A stretch of 64,000 bases of DNA from Paenibacillus turicensis (GCF_017873435.1 NZ_JAGGKG010000017.1:1-64000); one strand, 5' to 3'; positions 8,012 through 19,950 are shown, numbered from the stretch's first letter. Made by a program: numbers and translations. Notes: generated by a model not told the origin, from the letters alone.

Positions 8012-8029
8012 AAGTGAAAATATTCACTT
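8012..8029. promoter_or_regulatory. Perfect 18-bp dyad in the adhE leader (AAGTGA-AAATAT-TCACTT)
   Basis: A perfect palindrome centred about 47 bases downstream of the predicted adhE start and 58 bases before its ATG. The half-site fits Fnr (GTGA-N6-TCAC) and partly fits the redox repressor Rex (TTGTGA-N6-TCACAA). A downstream position suits a repressor or roadblock. The pflB leader has a dyad at the same relative place. Confidence 0.55.
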
Positions 8030-8086
8030 TAAATAATTTTTGGTAAATAAAATGCCCCTTTACCTAACTTTAGGAGGATGAGAGAG

Positions 8087-10702
8087 ATGGCCGTTAAAAA
8101 TGACGTAACGACAAAAGTTCAGCCAACTGCAGGAGATTACATCCAGACTTTAATTGACAAAGGTAACAAAGCTTCCCAAGCATTTATGGAATTAGACCAA
8201 GCAAAAATTGACGACATCGTTCAAGCGATGGCAATTGCCGGAATGGACCGCCACATGTATTTAGCAAAAATGGCAGTGGAAGAAACTGGCCGTGGTGTTT
8301 ATGAAGATAAAATTATAAAAAATATGTTTGCAACTGAATATATATATCACAGTATTAAAAAAGATAAAACAGTAGGGGTTATTGAAGATAACGTATATGA
8401 AAGCTTCCAAAAAATAGCTGAACCTGTAGGGATCATTATGGGGATCACACCTGTAACTAACCCAACTTCAACTACAATTTTCAAAGCACTTATCGCAATT
8501 AAAACACGTAACCCAATTATTTTTGGTTTTCACCCATCTGCACAAAAATGTAGTAGAGAAGCAGCAAAAATTTTGTTAGAAGCAGCGGTTGAGCATGGTG
8601 CTCCTGCAGATTGTATCCAATGGATCGAAGACCCTTCCATGGATCGTACAAATGCATTGATGAACCATCCTGATGTAGCTTGTATTCTAGCAACTGGTGG
8701 ATCTGCAATGGTTAAAGCGGCTTATAGCTGTGGTAAACCAGCACTTGGTGTAGGACCTGGTAACGTACCTTGCTTCATTGAAAAAAGTGCTAATCTAGAT
8801 CAAGCAGTGAATGACTTAATCCTATCCAAAACATTTGATAATGGTATGATTTGTGCGTCTGAGCAAGCCGTTATTATTGAAGAACCTATCTTTGATCAAG
8901 TTAAGAAAAAAATGATAGCAAATGGATGTTATTTTGTCAATAAAGAGGAAGCAGCAAAATTAACTGCTGGTGCTATCATTGCTGATAAATGTGCAGTTAA
9001 CCCATCCATTGTTGGTCAATCTGCTGTAAAAATTGCTGAAATGTGTGGAATTCAAGTTCCAGCTGGAACAAAAATCCTTGTTGCTGAAATTGAAGGCGTT
9101 GGTACGAAGTTCCCATTGTCTGCTGAGAAATTAAGTCCAGTGCTTGCATGCTATAAAGTAAAAAATGCAGAACAAGGTATCGAACGTGCCGACGAAATCG
9201 TGCATTTTGGTGGAATGGGTCACTCTTCTGTTATTCATTCTCATAATGAAGAAGTAATTAAACAATTTTCTGATCGTATGCCAACTTGCCGGATCTTAGT
9301 GAACCAACCATCTTCTCAAGGTGGTATCGGTGATATTTACAACACGAACTTACCTTCATTGACATTAGGTTGTGGATCTTATGGACGTAACTCCACTTCT
9401 TCTAACGTAACTGCAATTAATTTAATTAATGTGAAAAGGGTGAATCGTCGTACCGTGAATATGCAATGGTTCAAAGTACCGGATAAAATTTATTTTGAAA
9501 AAGATTCCACTCAATATTTAGCTAAAATGCCTGACATTACTCGCGTATTAATTGTAACAGACCCAATGATGGTTAAACTTGGATATGTTGAAAGAGTAGA
9601 GCACTATTTGCGTCAACGCCCAGTTCCAGTAGCGATTGAAGTGTTCTCTGAGGTAGAACCTGATCCATCTACAACAACTGTAGAACGTGGTGCTGAATTG
9701 ATGACTAAATTCCAGCCTGACTGCATCATCGCATTAGGTGGTGGATCACCAATGGATGCTGCAAAAGGAATGTGGTTGTTCTACGAATACCCAGATACAG
9801 ATTTCAAAAACCTAAAACAAAAATTCATGGATATTCGTAAACGGATCTACAAGTACCCACGTCTAGGACAAAAAGCTAAATTTGTAGCAATTCCAACGAC
9901 ATCTGGTACGGGTTCTGAAGTAACATCGTTTACAGTTATTACAGATAAAATTAATGGTAATACTAAATATCCGTTGGCTGATTATGAATTGACTCCAGAC
10001 GTAGCGATTATCGATCCAGTGTTCGTTTACAGCTTGCCTAAGACTGCAGTTGCAGATACAGGTATGGACGTATTAACACATGGTATTGAAGCTTACGTGT
10101 CTGTTATGGCAAATGACTTTACTGACGGACTTGCGATCAAAGCAATTCAACTTGTATTTGAATGGCTTGAAAAATCAGCATTAACGGGTGATCCGCTAGC
10201 ACGCGAAAAAATGCATAATGCTTCTACATTAGCAGGTATGGCGTTTGCTAACGCATTTTTAGGAATCAACCACAGCTTGGCGCATAAATGGGGTGGGGAA
10301 TATCACACTGCACATGGACGTACAAATGCGATCTTGTTACCACACGTTATTCGTTACAATGCTAAAAAACCTACTAAATTCGCGGCATGGCCTAAATATA
10401 CAAACTTTGTTGCAGACGTACGTTACGCTGAAATTGCACGTATCCTCGGATTGCCAGCTCGTACAACTGAAGAAGGCGTGAAGAGCTTAATTAAAGCAAT
10501 TCGTGAATTAAATGAAAAATTAGGTATTCCACAAACGTTCCAAGAGCTTGGCTTTGAAGCTAAAGAATTTGAATCCAAAGTAGATTATTTAGCAGATCGT
10601 GCTTTTGAAGACCAATGTACAACTGCGAATCCTAAGCTTCCATTAGTAACTGAACTAGCAGATGTATACCGTGATGCATTCTACGGAAGATTTGAAGAAT
10701 AA
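8087..10702 (+). CDS. adhE: Bifunctional acetaldehyde-CoA/alcohol dehydrogenase
   Basis: An 871-residue fermentation enzyme that reduces acetyl-CoA to acetaldehyde and then ethanol, oxidising two NADH. Residues 1-440 form the aldehyde dehydrogenase part, with the catalytic Cys in FDNGMICASEQ. Residues about 450-871 form the iron-dependent alcohol dehydrogenase, with the GGGSPMDAAKGMW NADH loop and the metal-ligand stretch GINHSLAHKWGGEYHTAHG. This is the full family length. The ATG at 8087 was chosen because AGGAGG sits nine bases upstream and directly abuts the in-frame ATG at 8078. Five Fnr-like dyads flank the gene, and pflB follows. Transcription is probably strictly anaerobic. Confidence 0.97.
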   Translation: MAVKNDVTTKVQPTAGDYIQTLIDKGNKASQAFMELDQAKIDDIVQAMAIAGMDRHMYLAKMAVEETGRGVYEDKIIKNMFATEYIYHSIKKDKTVGVIEDNVYESFQKIAEPVGIIMGITPVTNPTSTTIFKALIAIKTRNPIIFGFHPSAQKCSREAAKILLEAAVEHGAPADCIQWIEDPSMDRTNALMNHPDVACILATGGSAMVKAAYSCGKPALGVGPGNVPCFIEKSANLDQAVNDLILSKTFDNGMICASEQAVIIEEPIFDQVKKKMIANGCYFVNKEEAAKLTAGAIIADKCAVNPSIVGQSAVKIAEMCGIQVPAGTKILVAEIEGVGTKFPLSAEKLSPVLACYKVKNAEQGIERADEIVHFGGMGHSSVIHSHNEEVIKQFSDRMPTCRILVNQPSSQGGIGDIYNTNLPSLTLGCGSYGRNSTSSNVTAINLINVKRVNRRTVNMQWFKVPDKIYFEKDSTQYLAKMPDITRVLIVTDPMMVKLGYVERVEHYLRQRPVPVAIEVFSEVEPDPSTTTVERGAELMTKFQPDCIIALGGGSPMDAAKGMWLFYEYPDTDFKNLKQKFMDIRKRIYKYPRLGQKAKFVAIPTTSGTGSEVTSFTVITDKINGNTKYPLADYELTPDVAIIDPVFVYSLPKTAVADTGMDVLTHGIEAYVSVMANDFTDGLAIKAIQLVFEWLEKSALTGDPLAREKMHNASTLAGMAFANAFLGINHSLAHKWGGEYHTAHGRTNAILLPHVIRYNAKKPTKFAAWPKYTNFVADVRYAEIARILGLPARTTEEGVKSLIKAIRELNEKLGIPQTFQELGFEAKEFESKVDYLADRAFEDQCTTANPKLPLVTELADVYRDAFYGRFEE

Positions 10703-10724
10703 GTGAACAAGTAAGAAGAAAAAA

Positions 10725-10759
10725 GTGACAAATATCACTCGAAAAGTGATATTTGTCAC
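10725..10759. promoter_or_regulatory. Nested palindrome: two Fnr dyads forming one 15-bp inverted repeat
   Basis: The arms 10725-10739 and 10745-10759 are perfect reverse complements around a CGAAA loop. Each arm is itself a GTGA-N6-TCAC dyad (centres 10731.5 and 10752.5). The structure lies 22 bases after the adhE stop, so as RNA it could end adhE transcripts (a T4 run follows only after ACTGG). As DNA it carries two activator sites for pflB. Confidence 0.6.
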
Positions 10760-10787
10760 ACTGGTTTTATGCTAAATGTTATATGAT
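10746..10787 (+). promoter_or_regulatory. Fnr-activated class II promoter of pflB
   Basis: The second dyad (GTGA-TATTTG-TCACA, 10746-10760) is followed by a -10 (TATGAT, 10782-10787). The predicted start near 10794 places the dyad at -41.5 and the first dyad at about -62.5, both classical Fnr activation positions. Confidence 0.6.
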
Positions 10788-10828
10788 AAGGACATAAATG
10801 ATTCCTAAATTTGGCCTTATCAGTGTCC

Positions 10829-10852
10829 AATTTGTGAAAAGTATCACAAATT
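10829..10852. promoter_or_regulatory. Rex/Fnr-like operator in the pflB leader
   Basis: A perfect 9+6+9 dyad, AATTTGTGA and TCACAAATT around AAAGTA. TTGTGA-N6-TCACAA is the usual Rex operator shape in Gram-positives and also fits Fnr. It is centred about 47 bases downstream of the predicted pflB start, so repression at high NAD+ is the natural hypothesis. No rex gene is present in this window. Confidence 0.55.
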
Positions 10853-10928
10853 TTAAGGAATCACGAGACGCGGAAAACATATATCCTTCAAACCGCGTAC
10901 TCCAAACTATAAAATGGAGGGAATAAAG

Positions 10929-13190
10929 ATGTCGGTGATCGAGAGAGAAGTAAGTGATGTTCAGTCTGGTTGGAGAGGTTTTAAAAAAGGAAAATGGGTA
11001 AAAGAGGTTAACGTTCGTAACTTCTTGGATACTAACCTTTCTCCTTACACAGGGGATGAGTCCTTCTTAGCAGGTCCAACTGCAAACACAAAAGCATTAT
11101 GGGATATCGTGTCTGACCTTAACAAAAAAGAACGTGATGCTGGTGGGGTTCTTGATGTAGATGTAAACACACCTTCTACTATTATTTCTCATGGACCAGG
11201 ATACCTAGATAAAGACAAGGAACAAGTTGTTGGGGTTCAAACTGATGCTCCGTTCAAACGTTCTATTCAACCTTTTGGTGGAATTAAAATGATGATCGAT
11301 GCTTGTAAAGCTTATGGCTTTGAATTGCCACAAGAAGTAATCGATACATTTACTCATATTCGTAAAACGCATAACCAAGGTGTATTTGATGCATATACAT
11401 CTGAAATCAGAGCAGCTCGTAGAGCTGGTATTATTACAGGTCTTCCAGATGCTTATGGTCGTGGTCGTATTATTGGTGACTATCGTCGTGTAGCATTGTA
11501 TGGTGTGGACTTCTTGATCAAACAAAAACAAAATGATTTGAAAGAGCTTGAAGTAGACGCAATGAGCGATGATGTGATTCGTCTTCGTGAAGAATTGTCT
11601 GAACAAATTCGTGCTTTAGGCGAATTAAAACAATTAGGACAATTGCATGGTTTTGATATTTCTAAACCAGCAAACACAGCTAAAGAAGCTTTCCAATGGG
11701 TATACTTCGGTTATCTTGCAGCTATTAAAGAACAAAATGGTGCAGCGATGTCCCTTGGACGTGTATCTTCTTTCTTAGATGCTTATATTGAACGTGATCT
11801 TGCAGAAGGAACATTAACTGAAGAAGCAGCACAAGAGCTAGTTGATCATTTCGTAATGAAATTACGTATCGTTAAATTCTTGCGTACTCCTGACTATAAC
11901 GATTTGTTCAGTGGTGACCCAACTTGGGTAACTGAATCCATCGGTGGTATGACTGTACATGGTACTACTCGTGTTACAAAAAACAGCTTCCGTTTCTTAC
12001 ACACATTAAACAACTTGGGACCTGCACCAGAACCAAACTTGACAGTATTATGGTCTGAGCAATTGCCAGAAGCCTTCAAAAAGTTCTGTGCTAAAGTTTC
12101 TATCGAAACTAGTTCCATTCAATATGAAAATGATGACTTAATGCGTCCGATCTATGGCGATGACTACGGTATTGCTTGTTGTGTATCCGCTATGGAAATC
12201 GGTAAACAAATGCAATTCTTTGGCGCTCGTGCTAACCTTGCAAAAGCATTGCTTTATGCAATCAATGGTGGTAAAGATGAAAAATCAGGCGTTCAAGTAG
12301 GTCCTGAATATCCAGCAATCACTTCTGAATATTTGGATTATGATGAAGTAATGAAACGCTTCAAACCAATGATGGAATGGTTAGCTAAGCTATATTTGAA
12401 CACTTTGAACATTATCCACTACATGCATGACAAATATTCATACGAACGTATTGAAATGGCATTGCATGACCGCGACATCTTGCGCACTATGGCTTGTGGT
12501 ATTGCTGGATTGTCCGTAGCAGCTGACTCTTTAAGTGCAATTAAACATGCTAAAGTTAAAGTGATTCGTAACGAAGCTGGTATCGCAGTTGATTTTGAAA
12601 TCGAAGGCGAATATCCTGCATATGGTAACAATGATGATCGTGTTGACCAAATTGCGGTTGAGCTAGTTGAATCGTTTATGACTATGATCCGTAAGCACAA
12701 AACGTATCGTAATGCTTTACCAACACAATCTGTCTTGACAATTACCTCTAATGTTGTTTATGGTAAGAAAACAGGAACTACTCCTGATGGACGTAAAGCT
12801 GGTGAACCATTTGCACCAGGTGCTAACCCTATGCATGGTCGTGATAAGAAGGGTGCTCTTGCTTCATTAAGCTCTGTAGCTAAACTTCCTTATGAACACA
12901 GCTTAGATGGAATTTCCAACACGTTCTCTATCGTGCCTAAAGCACTTGGTAAAGAAGAAGAATCCCGTAAATCTAACCTTGTATCTATGTTAGATGGATA
13001 CTTCGGTAGCAACGGACACCATTTGAACGTTAACGTATTTGCTCGTGAGCAATTACTTGACGCAATGGAACATCCAGAAAACTATCCTCAATTGACGATT
13101 CGTGTTTCTGGTTATGCTGTAAACTTCATTAAATTAACTCGTGAGCAACAATTGGATGTAGTTAACCGTACATTCCATGGTCAAATGTAA
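10929..13190 (+). CDS. pflB: Formate C-acetyltransferase (pyruvate formate-lyase)
   Basis: A 753-residue glycyl-radical enzyme that converts pyruvate and CoA to acetyl-CoA and formate under anaerobiosis. The two adjacent catalytic cysteines lie in the [19 protein letters not shown] motif, and the radical glycine (residue 728) lies in RVSGYAVNF near the C-terminus. The start at 10929 has GGAGG eight bases upstream; the in-frame ATG at 10914 overlaps that site. It is followed 55 bases later by its activase gene. The upstream region 10725-10852 holds three redox-type dyads. Confidence 0.98.
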   Translation: MSVIEREVSDVQSGWRGFKKGKWVKEVNVRNFLDTNLSPYTGDESFLAGPTANTKALWDIVSDLNKKERDAGGVLDVDVNTPSTIISHGPGYLDKDKEQVVGVQTDAPFKRSIQPFGGIKMMIDACKAYGFELPQEVIDTFTHIRKTHNQGVFDAYTSEIRAARRAGIITGLPDAYGRGRIIGDYRRVALYGVDFLIKQKQNDLKELEVDAMSDDVIRLREELSEQIRALGELKQLGQLHGFDISKPANTAKEAFQWVYFGYLAAIKEQNGAAMSLGRVSSFLDAYIERDLAEGTLTEEAAQELVDHFVMKLRIVKFLRTPDYNDLFSGDPTWVTESIGGMTVHGTTRVTKNSFRFLHTLNNLGPAPEPNLTVLWSEQLPEAFKKFCAKVSIETSSIQYENDDLMRPIYGDDYGIACCVSAMEIGKQMQFFGARANLAKALLYAINGGKDEKSGVQVGPEYPAITSEYLDYDEVMKRFKPMMEWLAKLYLNTLNIIHYMHDKYSYERIEMALHDRDILRTMACGIAGLSVAADSLSAIKHAKVKVIRNEAGIAVDFEIEGEYPAYGNNDDRVDQIAVELVESFMTMIRKHKTYRNALPTQSVLTITSNVVYGKKTGTTPDGRKAGEPFAPGANPMHGRDKKGALASLSSVAKLPYEHSLDGISNTFSIVPKALGKEEESRKSNLVSMLDGYFGSNGHHLNVNVFAREQLLDAMEHPENYPQLTIRVSGYAVNFIKLTREQQLDVVNRTFHGQM

Positions 13191-13245
13191 GCTCGTTTGT
13201 TAAAATATTAATTATAAAAAAGACAGCAGAACGGAGTGGCGGAAG

Positions 13246-13989
13246 ATGCTAAAAGGTCGCATACATTCATTGGAAACATTCGGAACGGTGGATGGCCCAG
13301 GTATTCGTTTCGTACTCTTTATGCAAGGTTGCTTGTTAAGATGTCAATATTGCCATAATGCAGATACCCTTAGCCTGACGGACGGTAAAGAGGTGACTTT
13401 AGAAGAGGTATTGTCAGAAATTGAACCTTATCTAAATTATTACCGCTCCTCAGGTGGGGGGCTCACTGTCTCAGGTGGTGAAGCAACATTGCAAGCTCCA
13501 TTTGTGACTGAGTTGTTCCGCGAAGTGAAAAAACGTTGGAATCTGCACACAACGCTTGATACTAATGGATATAACGATGGGGACAAAATTCGTGATCTAC
13601 TTGATGTAACTGATCTTGTTTTGCTTGATCTCAAGCATATTGACAATGAAAAGCACATTAAGTTAACAGGCAGACCTAATGATCGTATGTTAAAGATGGC
13701 ACGTTGGTTATCCCTGCATGAACGTAATATGTGGATTCGCCACGTACTTGTTCCTGGTATAAATGATGATGAGCAGGACCTATTTAATTTAGGTAAGTTC
13801 ATTGGTAGCTTGCAAGGTGTAGAAAAGTTTGAGATACTTCCATACCATCAAATGGGCGTTTTTAAGTGGAAAGAGCTTGGTTGGGATTATGAGCTTGAGG
13901 GTGTACCTTCACCTACTGCAGAGGAAGTTGAGCGTGCTTATCGCATTATTGAAGAAGGACGAAAACAAGGCGCACTCATTAAACAATAA
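13246..13989 (+). CDS. pflA: Pyruvate formate-lyase activating enzyme (radical SAM)
   Basis: A 247-residue radical SAM enzyme that installs the glycyl radical on PflB using S-adenosylmethionine and a [4Fe-4S] cluster. The cluster motif CxxxCxxC is seen as CLLRCQYC at about residue 29, after the typical ETFGTVDGPGIRF opening. SGGGLTVSGGEA is the SAM-binding GGE region. It is co-transcribed with pflB and closed by a terminator 12 bases after the stop. Confidence 0.97.
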   Translation: MLKGRIHSLETFGTVDGPGIRFVLFMQGCLLRCQYCHNADTLSLTDGKEVTLEEVLSEIEPYLNYYRSSGGGLTVSGGEATLQAPFVTELFREVKKRWNLHTTLDTNGYNDGDKIRDLLDVTDLVLLDLKHIDNEKHIKLTGRPNDRMLKMARWLSLHERNMWIRHVLVPGINDDEQDLFNLGKFIGSLQGVEKFEILPYHQMGVFKWKELGWDYELEGVPSPTAEEVERAYRIIEEGRKQGALIKQ

Positions 13990-14000
13990 ACTTTTAGGAA

Positions 14001-14047
14001 AACGGCTAAATCTAACTGATAAGTTAGAGCTTAGTCGTTTTTTTTAA
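14001..14047 (+). terminator. Rho-independent terminator of pflBA
   Basis: A long interrupted stem (AACG-CTAA-TCTAAC paired with GTTAGA-TTAG-CGTT) around a TGATAA loop, followed by a T run of about eight. Confidence 0.9.
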
Positions 14048-14221
14048 TCGTTTTGATACTCAATATCTTTTTTATTAGAAATTTATGTTATGATGTTAAA
14101 ATACATATTTTTATGTTTGAGAAAACAGAGAAACTTTCTTAACGTTTAAGCGTTTAATAGTTTGTGTATATAATAATTGGGTTGTTTTAAAATTTAATAT
14201 AGGCAGCAGAGGAGTTAAAGG

Positions 14222-16363
14222 ATGAATTTAAAAAGGTTATTTTTAGTAGGTTTGTTTGCGGTTTCACAAATGGGTTTAGCAATCCCTGCAAGTGCTGATC
14301 AAAATAATAGTAGTGATGCAACAGGCACAAACGTAACTGTCATTGAGGAGAAAGCAGGACAGTCACAGTCTCAGACAGAAGCAAAAGATGCTACAGAAGC
14401 ACAAGGTGCAACAGGTGATAAAGAAGCAGATTCAACGAATATTAACCAAGGAACAAGCTCAAACAATTTAAGTCATACTACGCAATCAAGTAGCTATACT
14501 GAACTTGTTTTAATTATGAATAGCAAAAAAATATTTAACAATGGTTCTTTAAGCTTGGCTGGACATCCTATGGAAGTGAAAAAGGGAGTTTCCTTTGTTG
14601 CTATTCGAGGTTTTGCCGCTGCGGCAGGAATGACAGTATCAACAGATTCTTCAACAAATGAGGTTATTTTAACTCGTGGAAATGATGAGCTTCGTTTTAA
14701 GGCTGGAAATACTAAAGTTAAAGTAAATGGTGCAGTAAACACCATGAAGGGACCTGCTTATTCAAGTAAAAACAATTTTATGGTTCCTTTAGCGGCAGTT
14801 GCGGACCATCTTAATATTCCTTTTACGGTGGATAACACTAAAAAAACAGTAACATTACAAATTTCTACAGGTCCAATTGCTTCATTCCGTATAGGAAATC
14901 AGGAAGTTTATGCTGGACAAACCTATGTGCAATATTTGCCTCAATCATACTCACCTAAAGGCTTAGCAATTGTAAAAGAGGAATGGCAAAACAAACAGGA
15001 CGTATTTAATACACCTGGATATTATACGGTAAGCTATCGGGTGCAGGATGCAAGCGGGGAATGGAGTAACACATTTAGTATGACCATTCATGTTGTCAAG
15101 CCTCACACACCACCCGTGGCTAATTTTAAGACTGATAAAGATACCTATAAGATGGGCGAGCCTATTACTTATACAGATTTAAGTACAGATGAAGAAAATT
15201 CAATTACTGAAACTAAATGGGAAAATAAGGAATTGGCATTTTTTGCACCAGGTGATGTAGTTGTAAGATTAAAGGTTGTTAATAAATATGGGTTATATTC
15301 TACCGTTGAAAAAACAATAAAAATTACGGATGAACAATTGTATACGCGCGACGAGTTTAACAAGCTATTTGTACCTGTTGGTGAGAAATTTGAAATTAAT
15401 GGGAAGCAAGTGCTTGAGTGGGAGAAGCTAAACTATACGTATACTTCCCAACCAACAACACTGATTCGTAGTAATAGTCCTGAGACTGTGTATTCTGAAG
15501 GGATTTTATATCGTGAATCGGCTATAGGAGATACAAGATTTTTAGTGCATCACGTCAATATGACGAAAAAAAATATGAAAATTTATTTGATTGCTACAAA
15601 TAAGAATAGTAAGCCGGCGCATCTCGTTCAAACCGGTTTAGGGTTTGCGGGACCAAGTATTTACGCGGGCGCTGCAGGAAAACAATCGATACAACGCTAT
15701 TTTGAATCACTGCGTTATGGCAATCAATATAAAGACATTTATTTGGCAGCAGGTCAAAGTAAAATTATTATGTCAGAGCTAAGCGCTAAAGATTTAAAAA
15801 ATGAAGAGGTAATTTCCTTAATTGCCGATTTAACGAGTGACCATACGATTCAATATACGTTAGTGATGGTTGCACCGGATAGAAATCCGATCAAGGCATT
15901 ACCTAATCTCAAATTTTTACCTCAAGATGTGCATAAGCGTGGTACATTTGAACAAGCAACAAGAGATGTACAATATAGTGAGCTTGTTGGGAAGACACCG
16001 GTTCGCTTAATGCTTGGAGATAACTCAAGTGATCCCTATCTAGTTGGAAGTGATGGTCCAACTGGTGAATATAAAATGAATTCTGGCAATTTTGGCGTTG
16101 TGTACCGCATCCGGTTACCACGTGTGGCTCCAAACACATTGATCACGTTTAATCCTAGAGGTGGATTTTACTCTGGAGTCATCACGATCAATGGAAATGT
16201 CGTGTCCATTCCAAACGTAGGTGGGAGCAAAGGTACGAATGAAAATAGCGTATTACACCGTACAGGGGATAGAGAACAAAACTTAGAGTTTACGTTTACG
16301 GCTGCACCAGGAAGTAATTTGCCTGTCGGCATTTTGTTCCAGCCTTTACCACCTAAAAAATAA
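14222..16363 (+). CDS. Exported stalk-domain protein (copper amine oxidase N-terminal-like domain + PKD-like domain)
   Basis: A 713-residue secreted protein. The signal peptide (MNLKRLFLVGLFAVSQ...ASA) is followed by a low-complexity Q/T/S/E-rich linker to about residue 95. Residues about 97-215 form the copper-amine-oxidase N-terminal type stalk domain common in Paenibacillus envelope proteins (VAIRGFAAAAGMTV, NNFMVPLAAVADHLNIPFTVD). Residues about 222-292 and 298-372 look like Ig/PKD-type beta domains (PPVANFKTDKDTYKMGEPITYTD). The C-terminal 340 residues contain beta-rich sequence I cannot assign. The gene stands alone with its own terminator and is probably a cell-surface protein. Confidence 0.7.
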   Translation: MNLKRLFLVGLFAVSQMGLAIPASADQNNSSDATGTNVTVIEEKAGQSQSQTEAKDATEAQGATGDKEADSTNINQGTSSNNLSHTTQSSSYTELVLIMNSKKIFNNGSLSLAGHPMEVKKGVSFVAIRGFAAAAGMTVSTDSSTNEVILTRGNDELRFKAGNTKVKVNGAVNTMKGPAYSSKNNFMVPLAAVADHLNIPFTVDNTKKTVTLQISTGPIASFRIGNQEVYAGQTYVQYLPQSYSPKGLAIVKEEWQNKQDVFNTPGYYTVSYRVQDASGEWSNTFSMTIHVVKPHTPPVANFKTDKDTYKMGEPITYTDLSTDEENSITETKWENKELAFFAPGDVVVRLKVVNKYGLYSTVEKTIKITDEQLYTRDEFNKLFVPVGEKFEINGKQVLEWEKLNYTYTSQPTTLIRSNSPETVYSEGILYRESAIGDTRFLVHHVNMTKKNMKIYLIATNKNSKPAHLVQTGLGFAGPSIYAGAAGKQSIQRYFESLRYGNQYKDIYLAAGQSKIIMSELSAKDLKNEEVISLIADLTSDHTIQYTLVMVAPDRNPIKALPNLKFLPQDVHKRGTFEQATRDVQYSELVGKTPVRLMLGDNSSDPYLVGSDGPTGEYKMNSGNFGVVYRIRLPRVAPNTLITFNPRGGFYSGVITINGNVVSIPNVGGSKGTNENSVLHRTGDREQNLEFTFTAAPGSNLPVGILFQPLPPKK

Positions 16364-16376
16364 ACATATTTGTTAT

Positions 16377-16415
16377 AACGACAGCTCTTCTGTGGAAGTG
16401 GCTGTCGTTTCTTTT
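16377..16415 (+). terminator. Rho-independent terminator of the stalk-domain gene
   Basis: A nine-bp perfect stem (AACGACAGC / GCTGTCGTT) with a 15-nt loop and a T-rich tail. Confidence 0.85.
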
Positions 16416-16544
16416 ACTTCAATGAGCTAACATTGACGCGTCCGTTAATTTGGGGCATTATATTAAGTGGAGTATAAATGGGATTATAGATGGGTTTGTA
16501 GACAGAATACAATAATAGTTGATTTTTTTGACGGGGGTGATTGG

Positions 16545-17027
16545 ATGTTATCAACCGAAGAAATAATTAAGGTTATGTCCTCCCGCGGATTAAGAATTAC
16601 AGACCAACGCAAAAGTCTGGCTAAATTATTCGCAGAGAGTGAAAGCTATTTAACACCTAAAGATGTTTATGATTATATGTGTCAATATTACTCAGGCTTA
16701 AGCTTCGATACCGTATATCGCAATTTAAGGGTCATGGAAGAATTGGGTGTGTTAGAGCAAATTATGTTTGAGGATGGGTTGAAATTTAAGGCGAGCTGTA
16801 GTGAAGGCCACCACCATCATCATATGATCTGTTTGCAATGCGAGAAGACCTATCCGATACATTTTTGTCCAATGCCACTGACAGATGCACCAGAAGAGTT
16901 TCAGGTGGTTAAGCATAAGTTTGAAGTATTTGGTTATTGTAGTAAATGTAAACCACAGTCGCAGTTACAAGGTGAGGATAATTTGCACCAGCATGATTGC
17001 TCTCACCAGCATGGAGAGGTTAAATAA
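16545..17027 (+). CDS. zur: Fur family regulator, probably Zur (zinc uptake repressor)
   Basis: A 160-residue metalloregulator. The N-terminal winged helix ([36 protein letters not shown]) precedes the dimerisation domain, which has a [11 protein letters not shown] metal motif and a second cysteine pair (YCSKC). The C-terminus is His-rich ([11 protein letters not shown]). The start at 16545 was chosen because GGGGGTG precedes it and the upstream extension has no family match. A Zur-type operator lies before znuA in this window, which favours Zur over Fur, although Fur-family subtypes are hard to separate by eye. It overlaps yidD by one base. Confidence 0.75.
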   Translation: MLSTEEIIKVMSSRGLRITDQRKSLAKLFAESESYLTPKDVYDYMCQYYSGLSFDTVYRNLRVMEELGVLEQIMFEDGLKFKASCSEGHHHHHMICLQCEKTYPIHFCPMPLTDAPEEFQVVKHKFEVFGYCSKCKPQSQLQGEDNLHQHDCSHQHGEVK

Positions 17028-17305
17028 TGTCGATCTCACGTAAAATTGTACAAGCGCCAATTCATGTATATCGGAAAGTTATTTCTCCTCTGAAGCCACC
17101 AGTGTGTCGATTTTATCCTACCTGTTCAGCTTATGCGCTGGAGGCCATCGAGGTACATGGTGCATTAAAAGGGTCTATGCTTGCGGCTAAGCGTATTGTA
17201 AAATGCCATCCTTTTCATCCTGGAGGGGTTGATCTTGTGCCTCCTAAAAATGAGAAGGTAAAAGAGGGCAAGCCTAAGACATCACATTCTTCACAGATTG
17301 GTTGA
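17027..17305 (+). CDS. yidD: Membrane protein insertion efficiency factor YidD
   Basis: A 92-residue YidD/Hcp family protein with the characteristic [27 protein letters not shown] block including the conserved cysteines, and [14 protein letters not shown] near the end. It helps YidC-mediated insertion of membrane proteins at the inner leaflet. It is translationally coupled to the upstream zur (TAATG overlap). Confidence 0.95.
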   Translation: MSISRKIVQAPIHVYRKVISPLKPPVCRFYPTCSAYALEAIEVHGALKGSMLAAKRIVKCHPFHPGGVDLVPPKNEKVKEGKPKTSHSSQIG

Positions 17306-17339
17306 GGGTGAATGGACTTAATTAGTTAGGCTAATTTAC

Positions 17340-17369
17340 TTGACAGCATGTTCCTATATTTCCTATAAT
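17340..17369 (+). promoter_or_regulatory. Sigma-A promoter of the metG T-box leader
   Basis: A consensus TTGACA, 18 bases, TATAAT. The predicted start near 17376 gives a leader of about 335 nt. Confidence 0.75.
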
Positions 17370-17375
17370 GGAATC

Positions 17376-17662
17376 AATTTTATAAGCAGATTAAAACCGA
17401 TGAATGGATGAGTACAAAGTGTAATTCAGCAGCAGAGAGCCGGGGAAGCTGAGATCCGGACTGAACTTTACTTTGGAATATGGTCCAGGAGGGACTGCGT
17501 GTGAGCTAGCTAAATAATAGCTTAGCTGGTAAGCATGTAGCGTGTTCTAGCGTTAATAGAAGGTCTTAAATGACTAGCAAAGCTTGTCTCTGTGAAGAGT
17601 CAGGAAATTTGGGTGGTACCGCGTGAGTAATCTCTCGTCCCATTAGGGATGGGAGTTTTTTT
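17376..17662 (+). ncRNA. T-box riboswitch (methionine) upstream of metG
   Basis: The 407-bp gap between yidD and metG holds a T-box leader. The invariant T-box GGGTGGTACCGCG at 17611-17623 can base-pair to form the antiterminator. The competing terminator is CTCTCGTCCC / GGGATGGGAG at 17632-17655 with a T7 run to 17662. In stem I, an ATG at 17480-17482 in a GGAAT-ATG-G context fits a methionine specifier codon, matching the downstream gene. Uncharged initiator or elongator tRNA-Met would stabilise readthrough into metG. Confidence 0.9.
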
Positions 17663-17700
17663 GTGTTTTTAAGCTTTTGAAATGCTACATAACATTTTAA

Positions 17701-19725
<2,025 letters not shown>

Positions 19726-19746
19726 AATTCTGACTTTTTAGGGAAG

Positions 19747-19950
19747 GGCGCTCGGGTAGAGTGTTGCTTCACTTGCTGTTAAAACTGGATTCTTTATATT
19801 GAGCAAAAATGAGGTTAGAATCCAGTTTTAAAGGCAACCATTCCATTGTTCCGCAATCCCTCTACCCTCGCTTTGTATCTCGATGGAGTCTACCCCATAT
19901 TAAAGTCCCCATTTTAAAGTGGGGACATAAAAAAGATCGCTTAATTGGAA
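19747..19950 (+). repeat. Structured intergenic repeat, copy E1 (tandem unit 1)
   Basis: A 204-base unit beginning GGCGCTC. The outer helix is GGGTAGAG 19754-19761 with CTCTACCC 19860-19867. The inner 15-bp helix is TTAAAACTGGATTCT 19779-19793 with its complement 19817-19831. The joint segments GTTGCTTC...CTG and AGGCAACC...GCAATC are shared with the other copies. A tail, TCGCTTTGTATCTC, is followed by a small hairpin (19905-19911 with 19920-19926). No open reading frame of interest lies inside. It sits 21 bases after the metG stop in the sense direction. Confidence 0.85.
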
